64,000 nt of DNA from Variovorax boronicumulans. Lineage in GTDB: Bacteria > Pseudomonadota > Gammaproteobacteria > Burkholderiales > Burkholderiaceae_C. The stretch spans positions 1-64,000 of the forward strand of contig NZ_JAUSSG010000001.1 of the NCBI RefSeq assembly GCF_030812215.1. Direction: 5' to 3'. Under the pieces are notes generated by a model that searched no databases, was not told where the DNA came from, and saw only the letters and a program-made list of their open reading frames with translations. Below, piece after piece: positions 18,036 to 29,113 of this stretch; the first letter of the stretch is position 1, and every line of letters starts with the position of its first letter. The position numbers and the translations under genes are program-made.

Positions 18036-18755
18036 ATGGACGACCCCATTCTTACCATCGAAGAACGTGAAGCGATCAACAGTGGTCGCTGGTTTTCTTC
18101 CCTATCTCCATCGCTACGGCACGACATCCTCCGATGCGCTTTCGTCAAACGCTACAAAGACGGCGACCTGATCGCCGCACGCGGCGACCCTCCCGAACAC
18201 TGGATTGCCTGCGCCAAGGGCGCGGTGCGGGTCAGCTCGACGGCCGTCTCGGGCAAGCAGGTGACGCTGACCTACGTGGAGCCGGGCATCTGGTTCGGCG
18301 ACGTGGCGATGTTCGACGGGGACCGGCGCACGCACGACGCCTATGCGCATGGGGACAGCACCATCCTTTGCGTGGCGCGCGCCGACTTCCAGAAGATCCT
18401 GGCCGCGCACGTGGAGCTGTACGAAGCGCTGATGCGCCTGCAGGCGCGGCGCATCCGCACGCTGTTCGGTCTGGTGGAAGACCTCAACACCCTGCCCTTG
18501 CGCGCACGTCTAGCCAAGCAGCTGATTCACCTGGTGCGCAGCTACGGCGTGCCCAACCTGGACGACGGCAGCCAGATGCGCATCGGCCTGCAACTGGCGC
18601 AGGAAGAGCTGGCGCAGTTGCTGGGCGCATCGCGCCAGCGCGTCAACCAGGAGCTCAAGACCATGGAACGCGAGGGCAGCATCCGGATCGAGCCGGGCGG
18701 CCTGGTGGTTCTCGACCGCGCGGCATTGAGGCGCATCTCCGAAGCGGATATCTGA
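18036..18755 (+). CDS. Crp/Fnr family transcriptional regulator
   Basis: A 239-residue regulator with an N-terminal cyclic-nucleotide-binding-like beta-barrel (~residues 35-130, DLIAARGDPPEHWIACAKGAVRV, WFGDVAMFDG), a dimerisation helix, and a C-terminal winged helix (QEELAQLLGASRQRVNQELKTM). There is no N-terminal cysteine cluster, so it is not an oxygen-sensing Fnr; the ligand is not identifiable. An AGAGGA Shine-Dalgarno precedes the ATG. Its place inside an acyl-CoA block and one-base spacing to the next gene suggest that it controls this pathway. Confidence 0.9.
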   Translation: MDDPILTIEEREAINSGRWFSSLSPSLRHDILRCAFVKRYKDGDLIAARGDPPEHWIACAKGAVRVSSTAVSGKQVTLTYVEPGIWFGDVAMFDGDRRTHDAYAHGDSTILCVARADFQKILAAHVELYEALMRLQARRIRTLFGLVEDLNTLPLRARLAKQLIHLVRSYGVPNLDDGSQMRIGLQLAQEELAQLLGASRQRVNQELKTMEREGSIRIEPGGLVVLDRAALRRISEADI

Positions 18756-18756
18756 C

Positions 18757-19863
18757 ATGAGCCAGGACTTCTCCAACTTCGTCGGCACCCGTGCGGTGTC
18801 GCAGCAGCACGCCTTCGACGTCGAGGTGCTCGCCGCCTGGCTCGAGAAGAACCTCGAGGGTTTCAAGGGCCCGTTGACGGTGGAGATGTTCAAGGGCGGG
18901 CAGTCCAACCCGACCTACAAGCTCATCACGCCCTCGCAAAGCTATGTGATGCGCGCCAAGCCGGGCCCGGTCGCCAAGCTGCTGCCCTCGGCGCATGCGG
19001 TGGAGCGCGAGTTCAAGGTCATGAGCGGCCTTCAGGGTACCGACGTGCCCGTGCCGCGCATGCATTGCCTTTGCGAGGACGAGTCCGTCATCGGCCGCGC
19101 CTTCTACGTGATGGAGTTCATGCAGGGCCGCGTGCTCTGGGACCAGTCGCTGCCCGGCTTCAGCAACGCCGAGCGCGCGGCCTACTACGACGAGATGAAC
19201 CGCGTCATCGCGGCGCTGCACACAGTCGACTTCGCCGCCCGGGGCCTGGCCGACTACGGCAAGCCCGGCAACTACTTCGAGCGCCAGATCGGTCGATGGA
19301 GCAAGCAGTACAAGGCTTCGGCCGATGGCGCGGGCGAACTGTCGCAGCCCATCGAGGCGATGGAGCGCCTGATCGACTGGTTCCCCGCCCACATGCCGGC
19401 GAGCGCGCGCGACGAGAGCAAGGTCTCGATCGTGCATGGCGACTACCGCCTGGACAACGTGATGTTTCACGCCACCGAGCCGCGGATCATCGCGGTGCTC
19501 GATTGGGAACTGTCCACGCTGGGCCACCCGCTGGCGGACTTCAGCTACCACTGCATGTCGTGGCACATGCCGCCCACGACCGGGCGTGGCATCGGCGGCG
19601 TGGACGTCGCGGCGCTGGGCATTCCCACCGAGAGCGAATACATCCGCCGTTATTGCGAGCGCACGCGCATCAGCACGCCCGAGGCGCTGGCGCCCGACTG
19701 GAACTTTTATCAGGCCTACAACCTGTTCCGCATGGCCGCGATTCTTCAGGGCATTGCGAAGCGAGTGGAAGCCGGTACTGCATCGAGCGAGCAAGCCGTG
19801 GCATCCGCCCGCGGCGCGAGACCGATGGCCGAGATGGCCTGGCAGTTCGCCCAAAAGGCGTAG
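18757..19863 (+). CDS. Phosphotransferase family protein, ACAD10/11-like
   Basis: An aminoglycoside phosphotransferase-fold kinase of 368 residues. Visible motifs are [10 protein letters not shown] near the N-terminus, the catalytic loop [14 protein letters not shown] and the metal-binding [17 protein letters not shown]. Such proteins occur fused or adjacent to acyl-CoA dehydrogenases. In animal ACAD10/11 the kinase phosphorylates 4-hydroxyacyl-CoA before the dehydrogenase-like domain acts. Here the acyl-CoA dehydrogenase follows directly, so the pair probably performs the same chemistry. This is inferred from context. Confidence 0.88.
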   Translation: MSQDFSNFVGTRAVSQQHAFDVEVLAAWLEKNLEGFKGPLTVEMFKGGQSNPTYKLITPSQSYVMRAKPGPVAKLLPSAHAVEREFKVMSGLQGTDVPVPRMHCLCEDESVIGRAFYVMEFMQGRVLWDQSLPGFSNAERAAYYDEMNRVIAALHTVDFAARGLADYGKPGNYFERQIGRWSKQYKASADGAGELSQPIEAMERLIDWFPAHMPASARDESKVSIVHGDYRLDNVMFHATEPRIIAVLDWELSTLGHPLADFSYHCMSWHMPPTTGRGIGGVDVAALGIPTESEYIRRYCERTRISTPEALAPDWNFYQAYNLFRMAAILQGIAKRVEAGTASSEQAVASARGARPMAEMAWQFAQKA

Positions 19864-19897
19864 CCAGCCCTCCCCCATAAACCCACCAGGAGACAGC

Positions 19898-21169
19898 ATG
19901 GATTTCGAATATTCGGCCAAGACCAAGGAACTGCAGAAACGCGTCAAGGCGTTCATGGATGAAAACATCTACCCGGCAGAGGCCGAGTACAGCGCCGAGT
20001 TGGCTGCGAACACGGCGGCCGGCAAGCGGTGGACTGCATTGAAGACGGTCGAGAAGGTCAAGGAAAAGGCCAAGGCCCAAGGCCTGTGGAACCTCTTCCT
20101 GCCGGTCGACAGCGCCTCGGCCTCCGGTTATGCCGGCGCCGGCCTGACGAACCAGGAATATGCGCCGCTGGCCGAGATCATGGGTGCGGTGCCGTGGGCA
20201 AGCGAAGCCTTCAACTGCTCCGCGCCCGACACCGGCAACATGGAAACCATCGCCCGCTACGGTTCCGAAGAAATCAAGGCACGCTGGCTCAAGCCGTTGC
20301 TCGAAGGCCAGATCCGCTCGGCCTTCGCGATGACCGAACCCGACGTGGCATCGAGCGACGCCACCAACATCTCGACCCGCATCGAACGCCAGGGTGACGA
20401 GTACGTCATCAACGGCCACAAATGGTGGATTTCGGGCGCGGCCGATCCGCGCTGCGCCGTCTTCATCACCATGGGCAAGAGCGATCCGGACGCACCGCGC
20501 CACTCGCAGCAGAGCATGGTGATCGTGCCGGCCGATGCCAAGGGCATTCGCATCGTGCGTCCACTCAACGTGATGGGCTACGACGACGCGCCGCACGGCC
20601 ACGTCGAGATGTATTTCGAGAACGTGCGCGTGCCTGTCGACAACATCCTGCTCGGCGAAGGCCGCGGCTTCGAAATCGCCCAGGGCCGCCTTGGCCCCGG
20701 ACGCATCCACCACTGCATGCGCCTGATCGGCCTGGCCGAGCGCGCGCTCGAACTGATGTGCAAGCGCGCCTCTTCACGCGTCGCCTTCGGCAAGACCGTC
20801 GCCTCGCAGACCGTGACGCAGGAACGCATCGCCGAAGCGCGCTGCAAGATCGACATGGCCCGCCTGCTCACGCTCAAGGCCGCATGGCTGATGGACGTGG
20901 CCGGTAACAAGGTCGCCAAGAACGAGATCGCGATGATCAAGGTGGTGGCACCGAGCATGGCCTGCCAGGTGATCGACTGGGCCATGCAGGTCCACGGCGG
21001 CGGTGGCATGAGCGACGACTTCCCGCTCGCCTACGCCTACGCCGGCGCGCGCACGCTGCGCTTTGCGGACGGCCCGGACGAAGTGCACCGCAATGCGATC
21101 GCGAAGTGGGAGCTGGGCAAGTACGCGCCCAGCAAGTCCGACGCCGACGCACCCGTCACGCGCTTCTGA
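19898..21169 (+). CDS. Acyl-CoA dehydrogenase, ACAD11-like partner
   Basis: A flavoprotein of the acyl-CoA dehydrogenase family, 423 residues. Conserved features: [16 protein letters not shown] in the FAD/substrate site, [31 protein letters not shown], and the C-terminal [34 protein letters not shown]. The ATG at 19898 is set by the AGGAGA Shine-Dalgarno; the longer open frame upstream reads through the phosphotransferase gene. Adjacency to that kinase suggests joint catabolism of hydroxylated fatty acids. Confidence 0.93.
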   Translation: MDFEYSAKTKELQKRVKAFMDENIYPAEAEYSAELAANTAAGKRWTALKTVEKVKEKAKAQGLWNLFLPVDSASASGYAGAGLTNQEYAPLAEIMGAVPWASEAFNCSAPDTGNMETIARYGSEEIKARWLKPLLEGQIRSAFAMTEPDVASSDATNISTRIERQGDEYVINGHKWWISGAADPRCAVFITMGKSDPDAPRHSQQSMVIVPADAKGIRIVRPLNVMGYDDAPHGHVEMYFENVRVPVDNILLGEGRGFEIAQGRLGPGRIHHCMRLIGLAERALELMCKRASSRVAFGKTVASQTVTQERIAEARCKIDMARLLTLKAAWLMDVAGNKVAKNEIAMIKVVAPSMACQVIDWAMQVHGGGGMSDDFPLAYAYAGARTLRFADGPDEVHRNAIAKWELGKYAPSKSDADAPVTRF

Positions 21170-21186
21170 TTCTGTTGTCTCGCGCC

Positions 21187-21228
21187 TCTCCCCTCGGGGA
21201 GAAGGTCGGGTTGAGGGCCGACGGCGAT
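21187..21228. repeat. Candidate interspersed palindromic element in the acd-GNAT intergenic region
   Basis: A hairpin (TCTCCCC / GGGGAGA around 21187-21202) followed by AAGGTCGGGTTGAGGG looks like the widespread CT/GGGT-type intergenic repeats of proteobacterial genomes. Only one copy is in this window, so repetitiveness cannot be shown here. Confidence 0.35.
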
Positions 21229-21250
21229 CCAATCGCCTCGGCCCTTTTCC
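21214..21250 (+). terminator. Terminator after the acyl-CoA dehydrogenase gene
   Basis: A long stem (GGGCCGACGGCGAT with ATCGCCTCGGCCC, one bulge) is followed by TTTTCCTTTT at 21244-21253. It ends the plus-strand acyl-CoA block facing the minus-strand GNAT gene. Confidence 0.78.
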
Positions 21251-21253
21251 TTT

Positions 21254-21736
21254 TCAGAGCTTCTTCTGCAGGAAGATCGCCTGCCCGAAGGCCGGATCGA
21301 GCTGGTAGCCGACGAAGCCTTCACGCTCATACGAGCGCAGCGCCGGGGCATTGCCCGACAGCACTTCGAGCGTGAGCTTGCAGGCGCCGCGCTTGCGTGC
21401 TTCCTCTTCCACCAGCGCAAACATCTGCTGCGCGACGCGCTGGCCGCGATGGCTGGGCAGCACGACCACGTCGTGCACGTTGACCAGCGGCTTGCAGGCG
21501 AAGGTCGAAAAGCCCTCGATGCAATTGATCAGGCCCACCGGCGCCTCGCCATCGAAGGCCAGCACGCTGAAGGCCTGCGGGCGCGCCGCCAGCGCCGCAG
21601 GCAAGCCTTCGCGCACGGAGGCGTCGAGCGGTGTGCCGCCGCCGGCTGGATCGCGGGCGTACGCATCGAGCAGGCCGACCAGCGCAGCCGCCTGCGCGGC
21701 GTCGCCGTAATCCGCGACGAAGGTCCGGACGCTCAT
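21254..21736 (-). CDS. GNAT family N-acetyltransferase
   Basis: A 160-residue acetyltransferase-fold protein. The acetyl-CoA-binding motif A is visible as [24 protein letters not shown], followed by [24 protein letters not shown]. Substrate unknown. The ATG at 21736 overlaps the glmM stop by four bases (ATGA), so it is translationally coupled to glmM; the open frame up to 21775 has no better start. It is the last gene of the ftsH-folP-glmM run. Confidence 0.88.
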   Translation of the reverse strand: MSVRTFVADYGDAAQAAALVGLLDAYARDPAGGGTPLDASVREGLPAALAARPQAFSVLAFDGEAPVGLINCIEGFSTFACKPLVNVHDVVVLPSHRGQRVAQQMFALVEEEARKRGACKLTLEVLSGNAPALRSYEREGFVGYQLDPAFGQAIFLQKKL

Positions 21737-23073
21737 TGCGCCGGCTGCAGCGTCGCTGCGAGGCGTTCTGCACACGAGCGAGACTGCGTTGCATCACGCG
21801 CCTCGACCATCACGCGCACCAGCGGCTCGGTGCCGCTCGCGCGGATCAGCACGCGTCCGCCGTCGCCCAGTTCGGCCTCGATGCGCTTCGTTTCGCTGGC
21901 CAGCGCCTTGTTGTCCTGCCACTTCTGCTGATCGGGCGCGAGGCGCACGTTGATCAGCGTCTGCGGGAACAGCGTGACGCCTTCGAGCAACTGCGCCACG
22001 GTCTTGCCACTGCGCACGCAAGCCTGCAGCACTTGCAGCGCGCTGACGATGCCGTCGCCGGTGGTGTGGCGGTCGAGCGCCAGCAGATGGCCCGAGCCCT
22101 CGCCACCCAGAAGCCAGCCGCGCTTGTCGAGCTCTTCGAGCACGTAACGGTCGCCCACCTTGGCGCGCACGAACTCGATGCCCTGCCCGCGCAACGCGAC
22201 TTCCACCGCCTTGTTGGTCATGAGCGTGCCGACCACGCCCACCGGCTTCTCGCCGCGCGCGATACGCTCGGCCACCATCAGGTAAAGCAGTTCGTCGCCG
22301 TTGAACAGGCGCCCGCTGGCATCGACCAGTTGCAGGCGGTCGGCATCGCCGTCGAGTGCGATGCCGTAGTCGGCTTTCTGCGCCGTCACCGCGGCGACCA
22401 ACGCCTCGGGATGGGTGGCGCCGAAGCCCTTGTTGATGTTGAGCCCGTCGGGTGCGCAGCCAATGCTGCTCACTTCCGCGCCCAGTTCGTGGAACACGTT
22501 GGGCGCCACCTGGTAGGCCGCGCCGTGCGCCGCATCGACCACCAGCTTCATGCCGCGCAGCGTGAGGTCGTTGGCGAAGGTGCTCTTGCAGAACTCGATG
22601 TAGCGGCCGGACGCATCGTCGAGACGGCGGGCCTTGCCGAGGCTGGCGGAATCCACCCACACGGGCGCTTCTTCCAGCGCGGCTTCGACGGCCAGCTCCC
22701 ATGCGTCGTCGAGCTTGGTGCCCTGCGCGCTGAAGAACTTGATGCCGTTGTCGGGAAAGGCGTTGTGGCTGGCGCTGATCACCACGCCGAGGCTCGCGCG
22801 CTGGGCACGCGTGAGATACGCCACCCCGGGCGTGGGCAGCGGGCCCAGCAGCACGACGTCGACGCCGGCCGAATTGAAGCCCGATTCGAGCGCCGATTCG
22901 AGCATGTAGCCCGAAATGCGGGTGTCCTTGCCGATCAGCACGCGGGGGCGGGACTCGGTTTTCTTGAGCACGCGGCCCACGGCGTGCGCGAGGCGCAGCA
23001 CGAAGTCGGGTGTGATGGGCGCCTGGCCAACGGTGCCGCGGATGCCGTCGGTGCCAAAGTATTTGCGAGTCAT
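21733..23073 (-). CDS. glmM: Phosphoglucosamine mutase
   Basis: GlmM interconverts glucosamine-6-phosphate and glucosamine-1-phosphate for UDP-GlcNAc, the precursor of peptidoglycan and lipid A. The 446-residue protein starts [11 protein letters not shown]; the catalytic phosphoserine loop is [17 protein letters not shown], the metal loop ALDGDADRL and the C-terminal phosphate loop [16 protein letters not shown]. The ATG at 23073 has an AGAGGA Shine-Dalgarno; the open frame to 23553 merely runs antisense-like through folP. It is part of the conserved ftsH-folP-glmM order. Confidence 0.97.
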   Translation of the reverse strand: MTRKYFGTDGIRGTVGQAPITPDFVLRLAHAVGRVLKKTESRPRVLIGKDTRISGYMLESALESGFNSAGVDVVLLGPLPTPGVAYLTRAQRASLGVVISASHNAFPDNGIKFFSAQGTKLDDAWELAVEAALEEAPVWVDSASLGKARRLDDASGRYIEFCKSTFANDLTLRGMKLVVDAAHGAAYQVAPNVFHELGAEVSSIGCAPDGLNINKGFGATHPEALVAAVTAQKADYGIALDGDADRLQLVDASGRLFNGDELLYLMVAERIARGEKPVGVVGTLMTNKAVEVALRGQGIEFVRAKVGDRYVLEELDKRGWLLGGEGSGHLLALDRHTTGDGIVSALQVLQACVRSGKTVAQLLEGVTLFPQTLINVRLAPDQQKWQDNKALASETKRIEAELGDGGRVLIRASGTEPLVRVMVEARDATQSRSCAERLAATLQPAQ

Positions 23074-23102
23074 GCTGTAGGTTCCTCTTTTGTTTGTTGT
23101 GG

Positions 23103-24017
23103 TTATGGCTGTGCTTGCCGTGCCGTGGCGTTCATTGCGCGCCACACCGCGATGGCGGCCACCGTATCGCGCACGTCGTGCACGCGCACCACGGCAGCGC
23201 CGCGGTCCACGGCCAGCACAGCGGCCGCGACACTGGGCACGATGCGCTCGCCCGCCGCCTCGATGCCAGTGACCGCACCGATCGAGGACTTGCGCGACCA
23301 GCCCAGGAGCAGCGGATAGCCGGCACCGAGCAGCTCGCGCTGCCGGCCCAGCAGGGCGAAATTCTGCGCCACGGTTTTCCCGAAACCAACGCCGGGGTCC
23401 AGCGTGATGCGCGATGGATTGATCTGCAGCGCGTGAAGCTTCGCCAGCTGCACGGCCCAGAACGACAGGACTTCGGGAATCACGTCGCCCTGCATGGGCA
23501 CGGCCTGCATGGTCTGCGGATCGCGGTGCATGTGCATGAGGCAGATGCCGCACGACGGATGCGCCGCCACGGCTTCGCGCGCGCCCGGCTGGCGCAACGC
23601 CCAGATGTCGTTGACGATATCCGCCCCCAGATCGAGCACCGCGCGCATGACCTCGGGCTTGTAGGTGTCGATGGAGAGCGGCACGTTCAGCTTCACCGCC
23701 TCGCGCACCACCGGCAGCACGCGCGCGAGTTCGGCGTCGAGCGGCACGGCCGGGCTCCCCGGGCGAGTGGATTCGCCACCGATGTCGAGGATGTCGGCCC
23801 CCTCCTTCAGCAGCTGCTCGCAGTGCCGCAGGGCGGTTTCGGTGGAGGCATGTGCGCCGCCATCGGAGAAAGAATCGGGCGTCACGTTGACGATGCCCAT
23901 CACGCGCGGCTGCGCGAGGTCGATCCTGAAGCGCGAGGTCTGCCAGACCTGCGGTCCGCCATTCGGCGCACCACCATGGAAAACGGGGCCAGCGGCCCCG
24001 TTGTTGCTTGATTTCAA
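23103..24017 (-). CDS. folP: Dihydropteroate synthase
   Basis: FolP condenses p-aminobenzoate with dihydropterin pyrophosphate in folate synthesis; it is the sulfonamide target. Diagnostic blocks are [55 protein letters not shown] and [13 protein letters not shown]. The start is unclear. No in-frame ATG or GTG lies between a GC hairpin (23983-24001) and the domain. I use the TTG at 24017, which has a GAGG five bases upstream; GTG at 24023 and an ATG at 24080 inside ftsH are alternatives. Chromosomal position and order argue against an acquired sul gene. Confidence 0.92.
   Translation of the reverse strand: MKSSNNGAAGPVFHGGAPNGGPQVWQTSRFRIDLAQPRVMGIVNVTPDSFSDGGAHASTETALRHCEQLLKEGADILDIGGESTRPGSPAVPLDAELARVLPVVREAVKLNVPLSIDTYKPEVMRAVLDLGADIVNDIWALRQPGAREAVAAHPSCGICLMHMHRDPQTMQAVPMQGDVIPEVLSFWAVQLAKLHALQINPSRITLDPGVGFGKTVAQNFALLGRQRELLGAGYPLLLGWSRKSSIGAVTGIEAAGERIVPSVAAAVLAVDRGAAVVRVHDVRDTVAAIAVWRAMNATARQAQP
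23983..24001 (-). terminator. GC hairpin with T tract at the ftsH-folP junction
   Basis: ACGGGGCC and GGCCCCGT (arms 23983-23990 and 23994-24001) form an 8-bp stem with a three-base loop. On the minus strand it is followed by TTTCC. It lies about 25 bases after the ftsH stop, but falls within the predicted folP 5' coding region, so it could instead be an attenuator. Confidence 0.5.
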
Positions 24018-24024
24018 GCCCACC

Positions 24025-25941
<1,917 letters not shown>

Positions 25942-26108
25942 ACGAAGCTCCAGTCGAAAGCGCGTGACGAGGATGTGAAAAAACGCGCTATGGGTACGCA
26001 ATTGCGCCCCATTTTAGGCTTTTCAAGCTGCGAAAAACGGGCATTTCCCTAAAGCAGCCATAGCCTGACAAGGGTTTGCGCCCCCTGACGGCGTGCGGCG
26101 GCAAGGTA

Positions 26109-26777
26109 TCAAGGCGTATCCAGGGCCTTCAATCCCATCCCGACGAGGAAAGTCTCGGCCGATTTATCGCGCGAAGCCTTGGGCTTGAACGGCTTGACGG
26201 TACGGAAACTGGCCTTGAACAGCTTGACCGACTCGTCGTAGCCGCCTCCGTGGAAAAGCTTGGCCACCAGAGCGCCTTCAGGCTTCAGGTGGTGCTGGGC
26301 GAAGTCGACTGCAAGCTCGATCAGGTGTGCAATGCGGGCACCGTCGGCCGAATGGATGCCCGACAGGTTGGGCGCCATGTCCGAGACGACCAGGTCGGCT
26401 TTCCGGCCCGCCAGCACCCCGAGAATCTGGTCCAGCAACTCCGCCTCACGGAAATCCCCCTGGAGGAATGTGACACCCTCGATGGGCTCCATGGCCAGCA
26501 GGTCGAGCGCGATGATGGTGCCGTTCAGCGTGCCGACCGCAGCACCCTCAGGTGACATGCGCCGCCGCAGGTACTGGCTCCAGGCCCCGGGCGTGGAGCC
26601 CAGGTCGACCACCAGTTGGCCCGGCTTGACCAACCCCAGCGACTCATCGATCTCCTTGAGCTTGTAGGCAGCGCGTGCGCGATATCCCTCTCGCGTGGCC
26701 AATTTCACGTACGGATCATTGATGTGATCGTGAAGCCAGGCTTTGTTGACTTTTTTGCTTTTTGCTTTGGTGCTCAT
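26109..26777 (-). CDS. rlmE: 23S rRNA 2'-O-methyltransferase RlmE
   Basis: RlmE (FtsJ/RrmJ) methylates U2552 of 23S rRNA using S-adenosylmethionine. The 222-residue protein has the Rossmann SAM site [15 protein letters not shown], the acidic [11 protein letters not shown] motif, and the K-D-K-E catalytic set (first K in [11 protein letters not shown], last in VAKLFHGGG and SAETFLV). It is transcribed toward ftsH as in E. coli, with a 167-base gap between, and is divergent from yhbY. Confidence 0.95.
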   Translation of the reverse strand: MSTKAKSKKVNKAWLHDHINDPYVKLATREGYRARAAYKLKEIDESLGLVKPGQLVVDLGSTPGAWSQYLRRRMSPEGAAVGTLNGTIIALDLLAMEPIEGVTFLQGDFREAELLDQILGVLAGRKADLVVSDMAPNLSGIHSADGARIAHLIELAVDFAQHHLKPEGALVAKLFHGGGYDESVKLFKASFRTVKPFKPKASRDKSAETFLVGMGLKALDTP

Positions 26778-26865
26778 TGGGAACCTCTGTGCTCCGCACT
26801 GCGGTATTCGCCTTGGGAACGGCCCGGCGGCTCAGGAGGTGCTTTCTACCCTCGATAATACGGGG

Positions 26866-27345
26866 ATGCCCGCCATTCAACTTACCCCTGCCGAGCGCAA
26901 GGTGCACCGCGCCGAAGCTCACCACCTGGATCCGATCGTCATGGTCGGTGGAGACGGGCTCACCCCTGCCGTGAAAAAGGAAGCCGACGCAGCGCTCAAG
27001 GCCCATGGCCTGATCAAGGTCCGCGTCTTCTCCGACGACCGCCTCGCCCGCGACGCCATGCTGCGCGAACTCGCCGAAGAGCTCGATGCCGCCCCGATCC
27101 AGCACATCGGCAAGCTCCTGGTGCTGTGGCGCCCGAAGCCCGAAAAAGAGCGTGTGATCGATGAAGACCGCATGCCCGGTCCGCGCGACGTCAAGGTCCT
27201 GAAGTACAGCAAGCGCGGCGGCCAGCGCCCCGAAATCAAGACCCTGCGCGTGCTCGGCAACCAGCGCCTCACCCCCGGCGGCACCATCAAGCGCGCCAAG
27301 GCCAAGCGGCCGCTGTCGGCCAAGAAGCGCAACCAGTCGGATTGA
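26866..27345 (+). CDS. yhbY: YhbY-family RNA-binding protein (CRM domain)
   Basis: A 159-residue protein whose first 95 residues form a CRM/YhbY domain (LTPAERKVHRAEAHHLDPIVMVGGDGLTPAVKKEAD, LIKVRVFSDDR), which binds RNA and associates with pre-50S particles. It carries a basic C-terminal tail (KRAKAKRPLSAKKR) longer than the ~97-residue E. coli form. The ATG at 26866 is preceded by GGGG. The stop overlaps the start of the next gene, indicating coupling. It faces away from rlmE. Confidence 0.92.
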   Translation: MPAIQLTPAERKVHRAEAHHLDPIVMVGGDGLTPAVKKEADAALKAHGLIKVRVFSDDRLARDAMLRELAEELDAAPIQHIGKLLVLWRPKPEKERVIDEDRMPGPRDVKVLKYSKRGGQRPEIKTLRVLGNQRLTPGGTIKRAKAKRPLSAKKRNQSD

Positions 27346-28106
27346 GCCGGGTGGGAGCGCAAGGCGCCGAGCGCCACATCCTCTGCATGAAATGGGGCAC
27401 GAAATATGGCCCCGAATACGTCAACCGCCTCTACGCGATGGTGCGCCGCAACCTGAGCGGCGACTTCAAGTTCGTCTGCCTGACAGATGACGGCAGCGGC
27501 ATCCGCCCCGAAGTGACGTGCCTGCCGATCCCGCCGCTGAACCTGCAACTGGCTCCCGGCCAGCGCGACGGCGCCTGGAAGAAGCTCACCACCTTCGAGC
27601 AGGACCTGCATGGCCTGCGCGGTACCGCCCTCTTCCTGGACGTCGACGTGGTCGTCGTGGGCAGCCTGGACGCCTTTTTCGAGCAGCCCGGCGAGTTCCT
27701 GATCATTCACGACTACGCCCGCCCCTGGCGACGCGAGCGGATCACCGGGAATTCATCGGTCTATCGCTTCGAGCTGGGCGCCCACGCCGACGTGCTGGCG
27801 TATTTCCGCGCCAACATGGACAAGGTGCAGGCCGAACACCGCAACGAGCAGGCCTACCTGTCGGACTTCCTGCACAAGCAGGGCAAGCTGTCCTACTGGC
27901 CCGAGGCTTGGTGCCCGAGCTTCAAATACCACGGCATCCCGACCTGGCCGACGAATTACTGGGAAGAGCCCTTCGTCCCCGAAGGCGCGCGTATCATGAT
28001 TTTTCATGGCGAGTGCAATCCGCCCGATGCGCTGGCGGGGCGGCGCAATCGCGCATTCCGCTACATCCGGCCCGCGAACTGGGTCGCGAAATTCTGGAAA
28101 GAGTGA
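27342..28106 (+). CDS. Glycosyltransferase-like protein, function unknown
   Basis: A 254-residue protein with the flavour of a GT-A-fold transferase. It opens with HILCMKWGTKYGPEYVNRLYAMVRRNL and FKFVCLTDD, then has a DXD-like FLDVDVVVVGSLDAFF, and later YLSDFLHK, WPTNYWEEPF and IMIFHGECNPPDAL. No signal peptide or membrane segment is seen. The donor sugar and acceptor are unknown. The TTG at 27342 overlaps the yhbY stop (TTGA); a GTG at 27351 is an alternative. The ATG at 27387 would cut into the conserved-looking beginning. Confidence 0.7.
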   Translation: MSRVGAQGAERHILCMKWGTKYGPEYVNRLYAMVRRNLSGDFKFVCLTDDGSGIRPEVTCLPIPPLNLQLAPGQRDGAWKKLTTFEQDLHGLRGTALFLDVDVVVVGSLDAFFEQPGEFLIIHDYARPWRRERITGNSSVYRFELGAHADVLAYFRANMDKVQAEHRNEQAYLSDFLHKQGKLSYWPEAWCPSFKYHGIPTWPTNYWEEPFVPEGARIMIFHGECNPPDALAGRRNRAFRYIRPANWVAKFWKE

Positions 28107-28144
28107 GTGTGCAGATGGCGGCGAAAGCCGCCATCGCCGCTTTG

Positions 28145-28561
28145 TCAGCGACCGAGCCGAGCGCCCATTCGCCAGAGCAACACCAAGGTGCACAGCCATT
28201 GCGCGACATACATGCCGCTGCCGACGGCGTGCCACAGCTTGAGGTTCTCCCGCGCCAGGATGCGCGGGGCCACGGCGTACTGCTGGAGCAGCGCCAGCAA
28301 CAGGGCAGCGAGGACAAGGCCGATGGACGTCATCGTGGCCGCATCCATGCGTTCGTCGGCCTTGCTGCGGAAATGAATCAGCAGGATCAGGCCGCAGCCG
28401 ATGGCGACCCAGCTCTGCGCCTCGAACAGCTGGCCGGCGAAATTACCCGCCACGGCCGGATTGCCGAGCTTGGCGAACAACATCGGCACCACCAGGAAGC
28501 CGATCGTCGTGAGGCTGCCCCACCAGAAGGCGGCGAGCAGCAGAGCCAGGCGGTCTTTCAT
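28145..28561 (-). CDS. DUF4149 family membrane protein
   Basis: A 138-residue protein with four predicted membrane helices (~residues 5-27, 46-64, 77-95 and 113-132), matching the DUF4149 family. Function unknown. It starts 12 bases after greA and ends the carA-carB-kdoO-greA run; this gene neighbourhood is shared by many betaproteobacteria. Confidence 0.88.
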   Translation of the reverse strand: MKDRLALLLAAFWWGSLTTIGFLVVPMLFAKLGNPAVAGNFAGQLFEAQSWVAIGCGLILLIHFRSKADERMDAATMTSIGLVLAALLLALLQQYAVAPRILARENLKLWHAVGSGMYVAQWLCTLVLLWRMGARLGR

Positions 28562-28572
28562 CGAGGAATCGA

Positions 28573-29049
28573 TCAGAGGTAGCGGACGGCCACGATCTCG
28601 TAGCGTTTCAGGCCGCCCGGGGCCTGCACTTCGGCGGTGTCGCCCTCTTCCTTGCCGATCAACGCGCGGGCGATCGGGCTGGAGATGTTGATGAGGCCCA
28701 GCTTCAGGTCGGCTTCGTCTTCACCCACGATCTGGTACTTGACGGCTTCGCCCGACTCTTCTTCCTCGAGCTCCACGGTCGAGCCGAACACCACCTTGCC
28801 GCCGGCATCGAGCTCGGCCGGATCGATGATCTGCGCGGCCGACAGCTTGCCTTCGACTTCCTGAATGCGGCCTTCGATGAAGCCCTGGCGGTCCTTGGCG
28901 ACCTCGTACTCGGCGTTCTCGCTCAGGTCGCCCTGCGCGCGGGCTTCGGAAATCGCATTGATGACCCAGGGGCGGTCCACGGTCTTCAGTTGATGCAGCT
29001 CGGCGCGCAGCTTTTCGGCACCGCGCTTGGTGATTGGAATGGTGGCCAT
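28573..29049 (-). CDS. greA: Transcription elongation factor GreA
   Basis: GreA rescues backtracked RNA polymerase by stimulating transcript cleavage through its secondary channel. The 158-residue protein has the N-terminal coiled coil, with tip acidic residues around [20 protein letters not shown], and a C-terminal FKBP-like domain ending [23 protein letters not shown]. The length is exactly typical. A hairpin lies between it and the upstream Kdo hydroxylase gene. Confidence 0.97.
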   Translation of the reverse strand: MATIPITKRGAEKLRAELHQLKTVDRPWVINAISEARAQGDLSENAEYEVAKDRQGFIEGRIQEVEGKLSAAQIIDPAELDAGGKVVFGSTVELEEEESGEAVKYQIVGEDEADLKLGLINISSPIARALIGKEEGDTAEVQAPGGLKRYEIVAVRYL

Positions 29050-29071
29050 GTTTGGTTCTCCATAAAGCGAA

Positions 29072-29097
29072 ACCGCCGAACGATGCCGTTCGGCGGT
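29072..29097 (-). terminator. Perfect 11-bp hairpin between kdoO and greA
   Basis: ACCGCCGAACG (29072-29082) and CGTTCGGCGGT (29087-29097) pair around a four-base loop. On the minus strand TTTCGCTTT follows. The short T tract suggests a partial terminator or processing stem rather than full termination. Confidence 0.6.
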
Positions 29098-29113
29098 CGA
29101 TTGGGGGGACAGA

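Noticed and set aside
25998-26030. Sigma-32-type promoter for ftsH (CTTGAAA on the minus strand)
   Set aside because: The -35-like CTTGAAA is present, but no CCCCATNT -10 lies at 11-16 bases on the same strand; the CCCCATTT seen there is on the opposite strand.
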